NCBI GenBank assembly: GCA_031553705.1
Contig: JAVBLD010000022.1
Coordinates: forward strand, 1-64,000
DNA from: JAVBLD01 sp031553705
GTDB taxonomy: Bacteria; Bacteroidota; Bacteroidia; Bacteroidales; Marinifilaceae
Direction of reading: 5' to 3'
DNA: 64,000 nt
This document shows, piece after piece, positions 8,179-17,602 of this stretch. Numbering within the stretch: the stretch's first letter is position 1; each line of letters opens with the position of its first letter. Made by a program: the position numbers and the translations under genes. The notes under the pieces were generated by a model that saw only the letters and a list, made by a program, of their open reading frames with translations, ran no database searches and was not told the DNA's origin.

Positions 8179-8713
8179 AAAGTTGTCCGTTTGGATCAGG
8201 GTGATTCACCGCGATTTGGGTTTTCTGGCGGTAGGCCTGTGCCTGGTATACGGCATTTCAGGCTACCTGCTTAACCACATGAACGGGAAAGACCCTGCTT
8301 TCAAAACGGAAGAGAGGACATTAAAGCTCGGATCGGGATTAACCGCCGAAACATTGCCTTTACAATGGAACAACAGACAGGATGTTCCGGCGTTAAAAAA
8401 GGTCATGCCTATCGATGAGGAGCATTTCCGTCTGCTACTCGACGGAGGAATCGGAGTCTATCACTCCGTTACCGGAATGGTGGACTATGAAAAACACCGC
8501 AAAAACGAGTTTATCTACCAGATCAACAAATTGCACTACAACAAGGCCGAAGGGTGGAGTCCGGTAGCTGACTTTTTTGTCGCCTCGCTCCTGTTTCTCG
8601 CGATCTCCGGCCTGTTTATGGTAAAAGGCAAAAAAGGCATCGCCGGTCGCGGAAAGTGGTATCTGATTGCGGGACTCCTGATACCGGTGATTTATATTAT
8701 AATTAACCGATAG
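8159..8713 (+). CDS. PepSY-associated transmembrane protein
   Basis: The 184 residues show one membrane helix at about 20-38, a periplasmic domain of about 95 residues, and two further helices at about 138-154 and 166-182. The start (VWIRVIHRDLGF) and the KLHYNK element before helix 2 are typical of PepSY-TM proteins, some of which act as inner-membrane reductases in siderophore or heme uptake. His17, His40 and His126 lie at membrane edges and could be heme ligands; this is inference. It overlaps the OB-fold lipoprotein gene by 20 bases and sits 13 bases before the TonB receptor, a typical pairing. Confidence 0.8.
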   Translation: MKWLRNKKLSVWIRVIHRDLGFLAVGLCLVYGISGYLLNHMNGKDPAFKTEERTLKLGSGLTAETLPLQWNNRQDVPALKKVMPIDEEHFRLLLDGGIGVYHSVTGMVDYEKHRKNEFIYQINKLHYNKAEGWSPVADFFVASLLFLAISGLFMVKGKKGIAGRGKWYLIAGLLIPVIYIIINR

Positions 8714-8726
8714 CATTAAGAAGTAA

Positions 8727-11534
8727 GTGGTGGTAAAAGATTTCAACATCCTTATCCTTTTGGCGTGGATACTGTTCTCTCCGTCGGCCATGTATGCACA
8801 GGCAGTAAAAGAGCTCTCTTTACAGGGTTGCATCAAAGATAGTACAACCCGCGAAGTGCTGGAATTTGCGACGATCATCTTGTATGATAGTGAAAGAACA
8901 TTTACGGCTGTTGCAGATAAAGAAGGTGAGTTTATCATCAGAAATATCCCCACCGGACCGTATCGGTTAAAGGTATCGTTTATCGGTTATCATAACCGGG
9001 AACAGGCTATAAATATAAACCGAGACACTTTTTTACCTCTCACACTGAAACCGAACCATACTCTGTTGGATGAAGTGGTTGTCACAGCTTCCGAGTCAAA
9101 AGGAGTAACCAGTTCGTCGATTATCGACCGGAAGGCCATGCAACATCTTCAGCCATCCAGTTTTACTGACCTGTTGGAACTCTTGCCGGGGAATATGGCC
9201 GTTAACCCGTCCCTCTCCTCCGCAAACCTGATCAGATTAAGAGAGGTCGGAATATCCTCCGCCGAATATGATATTTCATCTCTGGGCACCTCTTTTCTTA
9301 TCGACGGCGCCCCAATCTCAACGGACGCAAACATGCAATACCTTTCGGGATACAGCGACGGGGTCAATATTAACGGTTCGATAGGCGTACACAAATACCG
9401 CAACATCACAGATAAAGGGGTAGACATGCGCACCCTCTCCACCGACCAGATTGAACAGGTGGAGGTCATACGGGGCATTCCGTCGGTGCGTTACGGCGAC
9501 CTGACCAGTGGCCTGGTAAAGATCGAGCGTAAAAAAGGAGCAAGGCCCTGGGAGGCCCGGTTCAAGGCAGACGGCCTGAGTAAACTCTTTGCCGTAAGTA
9601 AAGGCATCAGCCTCGAGCCGAAAAATCTATCATGTAATTTCGGCATCGATTACCTTCATTCGAAGACCGATCCGACAAACAGCTTTGAAGGCTTTCGCCG
9701 GTTAACAGCTTCGATACGCACCGGCAAAAAATGGAACAATCTTGTATGGAATAGCGCTATCGACTACAGCCATACCCTGGATGATCTTAAAACCGATCCC
9801 AATGCTTATGATGGCGTCACACCCGACGCAAATACGGAGTACCTATATAAAGATCGCTATCAATCTTCATATAACCGATTTGCTTTCAACAATTACATTA
9901 CATTGACCTTCAAGAATCAAGCCTTGAAATCGCTGGAACTGACCGCTTCCTTATCCTACTCGCACGACCGGATCGAGCAGACGAAATTCGTACAACTATC
10001 CGCTCCCGAAGCCATTCCAAACACAATGGAAACGGGAGTATCGGACGGGCTGTACCTACCCAATAAATGGATGTCCGACCTGATTGTAGACGGTAAGCCG
10101 TTTAATGCTTTTGTCCAGGTTATGAGCACTTTTAAGGCCATCTTTCTTCATACCACCCATCACTTTATTGCCGGAGCAGAGTGGTCGTTCGATAAAAATT
10201 ACGGCCAGGGGCAGGTATATGATATTACCCGTCCACCCAATGCAGGGATGAGCACTCGTCCCCGTGCCTATTCCGATATTCCTGCCTCAGAAGATATTGC
10301 ACTTTTTATTGAAGACGAAATAGCATTCCCGGTCGGCAGGAACAGGCTCAGGATCAATGCGGGAATCAGAGGTATGTCAATGATAAATATGGATTTAGGG
10401 TATAACATGAACGGGAAACCCTATTTCGATCCCCGGATGAATGCGGAATGGACATTTCCCTCTCTACCCGTCGGGAGCCGGCATATTAACATATCCGTCT
10501 CAGGCGGGATCGGGTGGCACAGTAAATTCCCGACTCTAAATCAATTATATCCGGACTACAGATATTTGGATTTTGTACAGTTAAACTATTATCATAATAA
10601 TCCGGCACTCCGGCGGATCAACCTGATGACTTACAAAAAAAGAACCATCAACTGTGATCTGGAACCGGCCAGGAACAAAAAATGGGAAACAAGGCTGAAT
10701 ATCTCTTATGATAAGAATAGCCTGTCGGTGACCTATTTCCGGGAAAGAATGGAAAACGGGTTTCGGACGCAGAACATAAACTTTGAAGCCCTGGCTTATA
10801 AGAAATATGATGCTTCATCTGTTGACCCGAATAGCCTGACGCTCCCGCCGGAACTGGACGGTCTTCCTTACGAAGAAGAGTGGGTCGTTGCATCCCGGTC
10901 GGCCACAGGAAACGGAAGCATGTTGATTAAAGAGGGAGTTGAAATGACCCTCGCCACAAAACGCTTCGAAACGGTAAAAACAAGATTGACCGTCACTGGA
11001 GCCTGGTTCAGGACAAAATATATGAACAACTGTCCCAGTTATTATACTCCTGCCAAAACGATTGAAGGGAACCAGATGCAGGAAATCGGAATTTACAGTC
11101 CGGACGGGGGATACCTGAGGGAACAACTGAATACCAATTTTATGTTCGACACCTACATCCCTTCTCTCGATCTAGTATTCTCCACCTCCTTACAGTGTAT
11201 GTGGTTTGAGTTGGCTAAAACGATGTACTATGGTGGAACCCCATATGCATACGTTGACCGGTTGGGAGTACACCCCTATTCCGAAGCAGATAAAAAGGAC
11301 ACCAGGTTACGCCATCTGGTCAGGGAATCAAACCCCAGCCTGTTCGGGATGAAAAGAACTCCCTTTGCGATGAATGTAAATTTCAAGGCTTCAAAAAATA
11401 TCAAAGAGAGGATACGCTTATCCTTGTTCGTGAATAAGCTGTTGGACTACCATCCCGACTATAAAATCAACGGAGCGACAATCAAAAGGAATGTTACACC
11501 CTATTTCGGCATGGAACTGAATTTTAATATCTGA
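8727..11534 (+). CDS. TonB-dependent outer-membrane receptor
   Basis: 935 residues: signal peptide (about 1-24, cut after AMYA), a carboxypeptidase-regulatory-like Ig domain (about 30-112), a plug domain (about 115-260, starting LDEVVVTAS and containing VEVIRGIPSVRYGDLTSG), then a 22-strand-type barrel to the C-terminus. It imports a scarce ligand using TonB energy. There is no SusD partner, which argues against a glycan system. The adjacent PepSY protein favours iron, heme or siderophore. The start must be GTG at 8727 or 8730, because an in-frame TAA lies immediately upstream at 8724 and the signal peptide begins here. Confidence 0.92.
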   Translation: MVVKDFNILILLAWILFSPSAMYAQAVKELSLQGCIKDSTTREVLEFATIILYDSERTFTAVADKEGEFIIRNIPTGPYRLKVSFIGYHNREQAININRDTFLPLTLKPNHTLLDEVVVTASESKGVTSSSIIDRKAMQHLQPSSFTDLLELLPGNMAVNPSLSSANLIRLREVGISSAEYDISSLGTSFLIDGAPISTDANMQYLSGYSDGVNINGSIGVHKYRNITDKGVDMRTLSTDQIEQVEVIRGIPSVRYGDLTSGLVKIERKKGARPWEARFKADGLSKLFAVSKGISLEPKNLSCNFGIDYLHSKTDPTNSFEGFRRLTASIRTGKKWNNLVWNSAIDYSHTLDDLKTDPNAYDGVTPDANTEYLYKDRYQSSYNRFAFNNYITLTFKNQALKSLELTASLSYSHDRIEQTKFVQLSAPEAIPNTMETGVSDGLYLPNKWMSDLIVDGKPFNAFVQVMSTFKAIFLHTTHHFIAGAEWSFDKNYGQGQVYDITRPPNAGMSTRPRAYSDIPASEDIALFIEDEIAFPVGRNRLRINAGIRGMSMINMDLGYNMNGKPYFDPRMNAEWTFPSLPVGSRHINISVSGGIGWHSKFPTLNQLYPDYRYLDFVQLNYYHNNPALRRINLMTYKKRTINCDLEPARNKKWETRLNISYDKNSLSVTYFRERMENGFRTQNINFEALAYKKYDASSVDPNSLTLPPELDGLPYEEEWVVASRSATGNGSMLIKEGVEMTLATKRFETVKTRLTVTGAWFRTKYMNNCPSYYTPAKTIEGNQMQEIGIYSPDGGYLREQLNTNFMFDTYIPSLDLVFSTSLQCMWFELAKTMYYGGTPYAYVDRLGVHPYSEADKKDTRLRHLVRESNPSLFGMKRTPFAMNVNFKASKNIKERIRLSLFVNKLLDYHPDYKINGATIKRNVTPYFGMELNFNI

Positions 11535-11570
11535 CAAATTATTATGTATAACTCACAAAAATAAGACAAA

Positions 11571-12803
11571 ATGAAACGATTAATTTTATGTACATTATTG
11601 CTTTGCGCCATAGGATTCTACGCCTGTGAAAATGACGATAACAAAGGTATAAAAGAGATACAGGTGACATTGAGGCTGAGCAATCCGAAGAATCTGGAAG
11701 AGGTGACACTGACCAATCTCGAGGTGACACTGACCGAACGCAACTCGGGAAATATCTATTCCGCCCATGCAGTGGTAGGGAATACAGTCACAACGGTGAT
11801 CCCCGAAGGAGCGTACAACCTCATTGTGAAAGGAAGTATTACCTATACATTGGATCAAAATATGATGGAATCGGAAATACGGGCGATGAAGGAATCCGTA
11901 CTGATTACCGGGGATGCGGTAGAAATAAATATGGACCCGTTCCTATACAGCGAAACATCGGGCTTCGTGATCCAGGAGATATTCTATACCGGTTCGGCGA
12001 CCCCCGAAGGGAAACAATACAACGGAGATAAATATATCAGGATATATAATAATTCGGATACGATATTGTATGCCGACGGTCTGTTTATAGCCACCACAAT
12101 GTTGAACTCGTCAATATCATACGTCTATGATCCGGATATACTGGAAACGGATGTTCCGGTAAGCAGTATTGTCATTATACCCGGAGACGGGACAAGATTT
12201 CCGGTAGAACCGGGTAAATCGCTCCTGATTGCAGACAACGCCATTAATCACAAAGAGAACAGCGAGATCGACGGCGAAACCGTTCCGGGCAACGCCAATT
12301 CCTTCGACCTGAGCAAAGCAGATCTGGAATGGTGTAACACGGAATTGCTGGGAGAAGTTGATAATCCGGCTGTTCCGAATGTCGAAAACCTCTACAGCAA
12401 TTTCATGCTGCACAATAGCGGGCTGACCAGTGTGATTATGGGCCGTTTAAAAACAGACAGGGAGACTTACCTCAAAGACTATATTTACACCTATACCTGG
12501 ACATGGGTATTCAATGGAAATACTTATAAAAGAGGACCGTTTGAAGAGTACAGGATTCCGAACAAGTGGGTGATCGATGCGGTATATACCAGTGTTTCGG
12601 ACAAAGCTGTCAGGCCGGTATTTTCTGCCTCTTTGGACCTGGGCTGGAGCTATTGCGGAGAATTTTTCGGAGACGCCACCCGATACAACAAGAGCATACG
12701 CCGTAAAGTATTGTCTACAACACCCGATGGCCGAGACATCTTGAAAGATACGAATAATTCGGCCGTGGATTTCGAAGCAAATGCCACTCCCTTTTTAAAG
12801 TAG
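11571..12803 (+). CDS. DUF4876-type lipoprotein
   Basis: This 410-residue lipoprotein has the lipobox GFYAC with Cys19. After it comes a beta-rich region with a carboxypeptidase-like or Ig-like start (about 28-120) and a larger domain beginning with the ETSGFVIQEIFYTGS segment. I recall this arrangement as DUF4876. Family members usually sit next to a TonB receptor and a barrel protein. It probably acts on the cell surface as an accessory binding protein for the receptor; no catalytic residues are recognised. It is 36 bases downstream of the receptor gene. Confidence 0.8.
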   Translation: MKRLILCTLLLCAIGFYACENDDNKGIKEIQVTLRLSNPKNLEEVTLTNLEVTLTERNSGNIYSAHAVVGNTVTTVIPEGAYNLIVKGSITYTLDQNMMESEIRAMKESVLITGDAVEINMDPFLYSETSGFVIQEIFYTGSATPEGKQYNGDKYIRIYNNSDTILYADGLFIATTMLNSSISYVYDPDILETDVPVSSIVIIPGDGTRFPVEPGKSLLIADNAINHKENSEIDGETVPGNANSFDLSKADLEWCNTELLGEVDNPAVPNVENLYSNFMLHNSGLTSVIMGRLKTDRETYLKDYIYTYTWTWVFNGNTYKRGPFEEYRIPNKWVIDAVYTSVSDKAVRPVFSASLDLGWSYCGEFFGDATRYNKSIRRKVLSTTPDGRDILKDTNNSAVDFEANATPFLK

Positions 12804-12822
12804 GTCATTAAATAAGTATATT

Positions 12823-14343
12823 ATGACGAGCTTTCGTTTCATTTTCATATTGTTGTTTTCGATATCGTCAAACTTGCATGCCGGGGATAGGATTCCGGTT
12901 AGTGATAGGTTAAAAAACTATCTATCGCCGATCGCCAGCTTCCCCAGAGCATCCGTCTATAATCCGGCAGCCATGGCCTATACGGACTGCGCCGGACTAA
13001 CGGATCTCCTGGTCGGTTATGAGAAGCAAACCGGTAATGCCGGGTTGCTACAGACAGGCACAGCCCATGCTAATTATGCTTTCCGTGCTAAATCTTTTTT
13101 ACAACCCGGTAAGCACCGTATCTGGGGAAAAGCGTCCTATCTGAACGGCAACAGAGATAATATAAAATGGAATGAAAGCTCCGATTACCATATCGTATAC
13201 CCTTACGTCATGGCTGATTCGGTCGGAGGAAACAACCTTTCGTATGAACAATACGATTTTGAAGGGGGATATGCCCTGAAAACCGGAAAAATAGCATGGG
13301 GGGTTGAACTGGCCTACCGAGCGTTAATGGAGTACCGGGTAAAGGACCCGCGTCCCGACAATATCTCCTCCGACCTCTCTTTTAAAGGAGGCTTGAATTA
13401 CAGAATAAGCAAAAAATATGCGCTTGGAACAGGTTTTCTACTCCGTAAATACAAACAAAAAAATACACTTGAATTTTACAATGCCCTGGGTAATCCGAAG
13501 GTATACCATATGACCGGGCTTGGAACAGACGCCCATCTGTTTGCAGGAAAGAATACCAGTGTTCTTTTTGACGGCGGTTCTTACGGTTGGAATGTTCAAT
13601 TGCTACCGGTCGCCGGCCAAGGCCTTTCGGCAACTGTCGCTTACGAACTCTTCTCTTTTGAGAAACAGCTGCCCGGCTTTCAATATCTGCCGATCTCCCG
13701 CATAGATGAAGACAGTTATAAAGCGGAAATATCCTATCTGAAAAGACAAAACGGCCGTACCCTCGGAATAAAAGTGAACGGCGATTATACGGATAGAACC
13801 GGCACAGAGGACAAATTTATACTGAATACCTACGGCAACTATGTAAAGATTGCCTCAGCTGCAATGTATGCCAACAAAACGGTTAACGCCATACTCGCCG
13901 CATTGTACGGACATGACCGGAACAGGCCGTTTTCGTGGTATATTTCCCCATACGGAGGTATATTTAAAACAGAAGAGAGCCATCAAAGCCCTCTTCGCAA
14001 AATGAATATTATACAAACTACAGGCGGTATACACTTCCATTCATCGGTCTCTTTCCGGAGATCGATCCTTCACACCATCGCCGATGCATCATATACCGGA
14101 ACGATAGAAAAAAAACTCCTGCTGACCGGTCTGCCCGAAGCACTCAGCGTAAGCAGAACGCTACATGCCGACTACGATTACCTCTCTGCCGACCGGACCG
14201 GAGTGAATCTGACCATCCGGTGGGACTATATCCTGCCAAAGGAAACTACCTTATACCTTAAAGCAGATTGGAAATATAAACGTTACAACACCGGCGAACT
14301 ATATTCCCAAAACCTGGAAATCTCCGCAGGGGTGGCTTTTTGA
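12823..14343 (+). CDS. DUF6850-type outer-membrane beta-barrel protein
   Basis: This 506-residue protein has a signal peptide (about 1-20, ending LHAG) and many alternating amphipathic strands to a C-terminal strand ending GVAF, as expected of an outer-membrane barrel. It is the last gene of the cluster, 19 bases after the DUF4876 lipoprotein. I recall this family as DUF6850, found with DUF4876. It may be a porin-like exit or anchoring barrel for the lipoprotein. Neither substrate nor mechanism can be read from the sequence. Confidence 0.78.
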   Translation: MTSFRFIFILLFSISSNLHAGDRIPVSDRLKNYLSPIASFPRASVYNPAAMAYTDCAGLTDLLVGYEKQTGNAGLLQTGTAHANYAFRAKSFLQPGKHRIWGKASYLNGNRDNIKWNESSDYHIVYPYVMADSVGGNNLSYEQYDFEGGYALKTGKIAWGVELAYRALMEYRVKDPRPDNISSDLSFKGGLNYRISKKYALGTGFLLRKYKQKNTLEFYNALGNPKVYHMTGLGTDAHLFAGKNTSVLFDGGSYGWNVQLLPVAGQGLSATVAYELFSFEKQLPGFQYLPISRIDEDSYKAEISYLKRQNGRTLGIKVNGDYTDRTGTEDKFILNTYGNYVKIASAAMYANKTVNAILAALYGHDRNRPFSWYISPYGGIFKTEESHQSPLRKMNIIQTTGGIHFHSSVSFRRSILHTIADASYTGTIEKKLLLTGLPEALSVSRTLHADYDYLSADRTGVNLTIRWDYILPKETTLYLKADWKYKRYNTGELYSQNLEISAGVAF

Positions 14344-14495
14344 TCCAACCGGGGTATTCAGTCGATTTCCCGGAGAATGAGCAACTCCATCCACCACAGA
14401 AGCCGTTCCCGATAAAGTTTTTCTTGCCGGATTCCATCTCACAACTTTCAAATCAAATGCCCTTGCATGATATGCCGGCTGATCGGCAGAAACGG

Positions 14496-14518
14496 AGAGT
14501 TTTCTTATAAAACTCTTT
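14496..14518 (+). terminator. possible terminator of the envelope cluster
   Basis: An 8-base perfect stem (14496-14503 and 14509-14516) with a 5-base loop lies about 150 bases after the last gene. The stem is AT-rich and the T tail is short, so this is a weak candidate. Confidence 0.4.
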
Positions 14519-14567
14519 CCTGTGATCTTAGTTTTATGACTTATACGATAAGTCTATATAAACAAAA

Positions 14568-14604
14568 AACTGAATAAAGGTGATTTTTTTACCTTTATTC
14601 AGTT
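14568..14604 (-). terminator. terminator of tRNA-Arg
   Basis: A perfect 14-base inverted repeat (14568-14581 and 14591-14604) begins three bases beyond the 3' end of the tRNA. On the reverse strand it is followed by a T-run, so it ends the tRNA transcript. Confidence 0.88.
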
Positions 14605-14606
14605 CG

Positions 14607-14679
14607 TGAACTCGGAGGGAGTCGAACCCACAACCTCTTGGGCCGTAACCAAGTGCTCTATCCATTAAGCTACGAGTCC
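14607..14679 (-). tRNA. tRNA-Arg (anticodon ACG)
   Basis: The reverse strand folds as a 73-base tRNA. The acceptor stem is GGACTCG with CGAGTTC (one G-U pair), followed by discriminator A. The D arm contains AGCTTAATGGATAGAGC, the anticodon stem is CTTGG/CCAAG with loop TTACGGC, and the T loop is GGTTCGACTCC. The anticodon ACG, read as ICG, decodes CGU/CGC/CGA arginine codons. The 3' CCA is not encoded, as is usual in Bacteroidetes. Confidence 0.95.
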
Positions 14680-14696
14680 ATTGCTCTAAAGCGGTG

Positions 14697-14727
14697 CAAA
14701 TATAGAGACAAAATGTGAGTCCTGCAA
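14697..14727 (-). promoter_or_regulatory. promoter of tRNA-Arg (TTG-N20-TATATTTG)
   Basis: The reverse strand carries TATATTTG (14704 down to 14697) with TTG 20 bases upstream (14727-14725). Both match the Bacteroidetes consensus and spacing. The box ends 17 bases before the mature tRNA, leaving a short leader. Confidence 0.75.
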
Positions 14728-14764
14728 CTGTTCTTCTCTTTTTTTTATAAACCCGATACCAGAT

Positions 14765-16873
14765 TTAAAATTCACCGTTAAACAGGTACCTGCCTACAAA
14801 CCGCCCCATTTCGGCCCTATCAAAAGTCACTTTTTGCCCCATCCATCCATGCCGTTCATTCGGGAAAAGCATAAACTCAAATGATTTATTCAGATTTTGT
14901 AAAGTATCTATCAACTGGATGCTATTCTGCATGTGCACATTATCGTCCATTGTCCCATGCTCTATCCGCAACATGGCTTTTCCTACGGTTTGATATTTAC
15001 CCACATGCGTCAGGACGGAAGCAAACTTATAGCCTTCCGGATTATCTTTTGGCAAATCCATATAACGCTCCGTATAGTGGGAATCATATAATAACCAGTC
15101 CATTACACCATATTTAGCTATGCCGTATTGGAAATATTCCGCTCCGTATGTCAATGCCATTGCCGTAACATAACCGCCGTAACTTCCTCCGGTAATCATC
15201 ACCTTTTCCGAATCAACAAAAGGTTTTTCGCACAAATACTTTACCCACGAGATATAATCCTCCATCTCCCATTTTCCCAAATTACGGTGCATATAATTCA
15301 TCCCCTCTTTTCCACAATGGCCGGAACCACGATGATCTATTACGATCCTGATTATTCCTTCGTTCGCCATCTTCTGCGTAAACCGCAACGAAATCCAACG
15401 ATCCATCACTGTACCGGCATTCGGACCTCCATAGATCTGGATAATCACCGGATATTTCCTACCTGCCTCAATATTAGCCGGCCAATTGATGACAGCCGGC
15501 AGATTAAACCCTTCCGGAGTCTTGATCCATGCAACTTCAGGCAAAGTGAAATCGTATTCGTCAAATTTCGTCCCTTTTGAATCATAGAGCCTCTTTGCTT
15601 TCCCTGTTTTTACATTCACCACAAACATCTGCGGAGGAGTAGAGACATTCTCACAAATCGTAACGACATATTTATTATTAGGTGAAATCAAAATCTTACT
15701 GTGGTTGTAATCGCCGAAAGTCAAACGCCGTTGATTTTTCCCGTTAAACGATGCGCAATAGAGATCTTCCCGTGTAGAGATTTCGCCTCTTGAAGTAAAA
15801 TAGACAATCCGTGCGGCCTCATCAACCTTCTGGATCTCAGTATTCCACTTCCGGCCGGTACTTATCTTACTCTTTAAAGCGCCGTTATGCCCATACAGAT
15901 ATATCTGCTCCCAACCGTCAAAATCACGCACCATCATAAAACCATCTTTCACCCACTGAAACTTCGTAATCCAATCCACCCAGGTAGTTTGTTTTTCATC
16001 GTATATCTCCTTTTTCACACCGGTAGCCAGGTCGATATCGTACAACTTTAAATTATTCTGTTCCCGTGGCATCCACTGTATTAAAAAACTACTACCGTCG
16101 GGGCGCCAGAACGGTTCTCCAAAATACTGATCTTCTTTCTCATTAAAATCAGCCCATATCACCTTTCCTCCAGTGACATCCACAACTCCTACTTTCACTT
16201 CCGGGTTCGGGTCTCCGGCTTTCGGATAACGGGTATTTTCCAGAAAACCATGTTGTCCGGTCGAATTGTATATCGGAAATACCGGTACATTCGTATCATC
16301 GCAACGGAAGAATGCGATATGCTTACTATCCGGCGACCACCAGAACGAACGGTAGTTTGACACCCGTCCGAGTATTTCTTCATAATAAACCCATGAAGCA
16401 TATCCGTTCATAATCAGATCGGTGCCATCAAATGTATATTGCACCTCCTGTCCAGTCTCAATCTGAATGGCATATAAGTTGTTATCACGGGTAAAAGCCA
16501 CCCACTTACTATCCGGCGACAATACCGGATTCTTCTCCTCCGCAGTTGTATAGGTCAACTGTTTAAGCTCTTTTCCATCCGAATAGTAGATTTCCCCTCC
16601 TTTTGTTTGCACTCTATACATCAGCCCGACCACATGCTGCTGCTCCCTGGTATAAGGCGTCTCCTTTCCGGTTGCAGCATCTACTAAGTAGGAAACTCTT
16701 CCTTTGTTCACAATAAAGTGTTCATTATCCTGCCACTTACCAATCCATGGTAATGTTGTCTCCAAATCATCCAATCCTTTTGCCAGCTGTTCTGCCGTAA
16801 TTTTTTTCTTTTGAGCGGAAACTTCGATTCCGACAAAAAGCATAACTAATAAAAAGAGACAGTAGTTTTTCAT
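14765..16873 (-). CDS. dipeptidyl peptidase IV-like S9 serine peptidase
   Basis: This 702-residue periplasmic or outer-membrane peptidase has a signal peptide (about 1-20, ending VSA). Residues about 40-440 form the beta-propeller (DPP4 N-terminal region) and about 450-702 the alpha/beta hydrolase domain. The triad is visible: Ser564 in GGSYGGY, Asp643 in GTMDDNVH and His675 in ERHGW. The paired glutamates YYEEILGR (about 163-170), which bind the free N-terminus in DPP IV enzymes, are present. It releases X-Pro dipeptides or tripeptides from peptides, useful for peptide-feeding Bacteroidales. A -7 box lies about 65 bases upstream of the ATG. Confidence 0.93.
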   Translation of the reverse strand: MKNYCLFLLVMLFVGIEVSAQKKKITAEQLAKGLDDLETTLPWIGKWQDNEHFIVNKGRVSYLVDAATGKETPYTREQQHVVGLMYRVQTKGGEIYYSDGKELKQLTYTTAEEKNPVLSPDSKWVAFTRDNNLYAIQIETGQEVQYTFDGTDLIMNGYASWVYYEEILGRVSNYRSFWWSPDSKHIAFFRCDDTNVPVFPIYNSTGQHGFLENTRYPKAGDPNPEVKVGVVDVTGGKVIWADFNEKEDQYFGEPFWRPDGSSFLIQWMPREQNNLKLYDIDLATGVKKEIYDEKQTTWVDWITKFQWVKDGFMMVRDFDGWEQIYLYGHNGALKSKISTGRKWNTEIQKVDEAARIVYFTSRGEISTREDLYCASFNGKNQRRLTFGDYNHSKILISPNNKYVVTICENVSTPPQMFVVNVKTGKAKRLYDSKGTKFDEYDFTLPEVAWIKTPEGFNLPAVINWPANIEAGRKYPVIIQIYGGPNAGTVMDRWISLRFTQKMANEGIIRIVIDHRGSGHCGKEGMNYMHRNLGKWEMEDYISWVKYLCEKPFVDSEKVMITGGSYGGYVTAMALTYGAEYFQYGIAKYGVMDWLLYDSHYTERYMDLPKDNPEGYKFASVLTHVGKYQTVGKAMLRIEHGTMDDNVHMQNSIQLIDTLQNLNKSFEFMLFPNERHGWMGQKVTFDRAEMGRFVGRYLFNGEF

Positions 16874-16937
16874 TTGATATGTCTTTGAATTTTTTAAATT
16901 AATAATATTCTTCTATTCCGGGAATACTAATCCTCCG

Positions 16938-16945
16938 CAAAAATA
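16938..16945 (-). promoter_or_regulatory. -7 box (TATTTTTG) for the S9 peptidase
   Basis: The reverse strand has an exact TAnnTTTG match about 65 bases upstream of the ATG at 16873. No clear -33 TTG was seen. Confidence 0.5.
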
Positions 16946-17114
16946 GACATAAATTCATTATATAGTATGAATCAGCTGCTAAAAACATTCTTATCACATT
17001 TCTTGCTCCGAAAGAAATGATTCCCGTCGCCGTTTTTATGGAATAAATCAACTATTTTATAAGAACATTTTTAACTACCTCCCTACTCATTTTTAATTAT
17101 TCCCGATTTTTTCA

Positions 17115-17122
17115 TATCTTTG
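17115..17122 (+). promoter_or_regulatory. -7 box (TATCTTTG) of ssrA
   Basis: Exact TAnnTTTG match ending 15 bases before the first base of mature tmRNA, consistent with a short processed leader. Confidence 0.6.
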
Positions 17123-17137
17123 TGATCACTTATTCAA

Positions 17138-17534
17138 GGGGCAGACATGGATTTGACAGCATGAAGAATAGGTATGTAAGCATGTCGGGCGCAGTGAAAC
17201 CGGCCCGTTAATCCCGGACGCAAAATTTTAATTGGCGAAGGAAACTACGCTCTCGCTGCCTAATCTATAGTAGATTATTGGCTTAATTACCGCTCAAGGA
17301 GCGGCGACGAGACATCCCGTCGGTGGTTCCACCTTAATCCTTCCGACATCGGGGTGCTGGTAATTTAGGGTTAGTTGTCGATAAGCTTCGGATCGGCAGT
17401 GAAAATTTAGAGGCTAAGGTGTAGTTTGGGTGCTCTTTTCCGGGCTACATTCGAAAACCAATAAAAAGCTAAGCATGTAGAAAGCATATGGATTCCATGT
17501 TTGGACCAGGGTTCGATTCCCTGCTGCTCCACCA
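17138..17534 (+). ncRNA. ssrA: transfer-messenger RNA (tmRNA)
   Basis: This is the RNA for trans-translation rescue of stalled ribosomes. The 5' end GGGGCAG pairs with CTGCTCC near the 3' end, followed by ACCA. The T arm GGTTCGATTCC precedes it, and the tRNA-like D region contains GACATGGATTTGACAGC. The tag reading frame runs from 17234 to a TAA at 17261-17263 and encodes GEGNYALAA. That fits the GENNYALAA/GETNYALAA tags of the group but has Gly at the third position. The encoded CCA contrasts with the nearby tRNA. The pseudoknot region is GC-rich. Length is 397 bases. Confidence 0.97.
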
Positions 17535-17566
17535 TACGAACTAACTATCAAAAGTTACGTACTCCT

Positions 17567-17602
17567 ATATAAAAAGCACCCTTTTATGGGTGCTTTTTAT
17601 AT
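17567..17602 (+). terminator. terminator of ssrA
   Basis: A 15-base perfect inverted repeat (17567-17581 and 17588-17602) has a T-run inside the right arm and lies 32 bases after the tmRNA 3' end. Confidence 0.9.
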
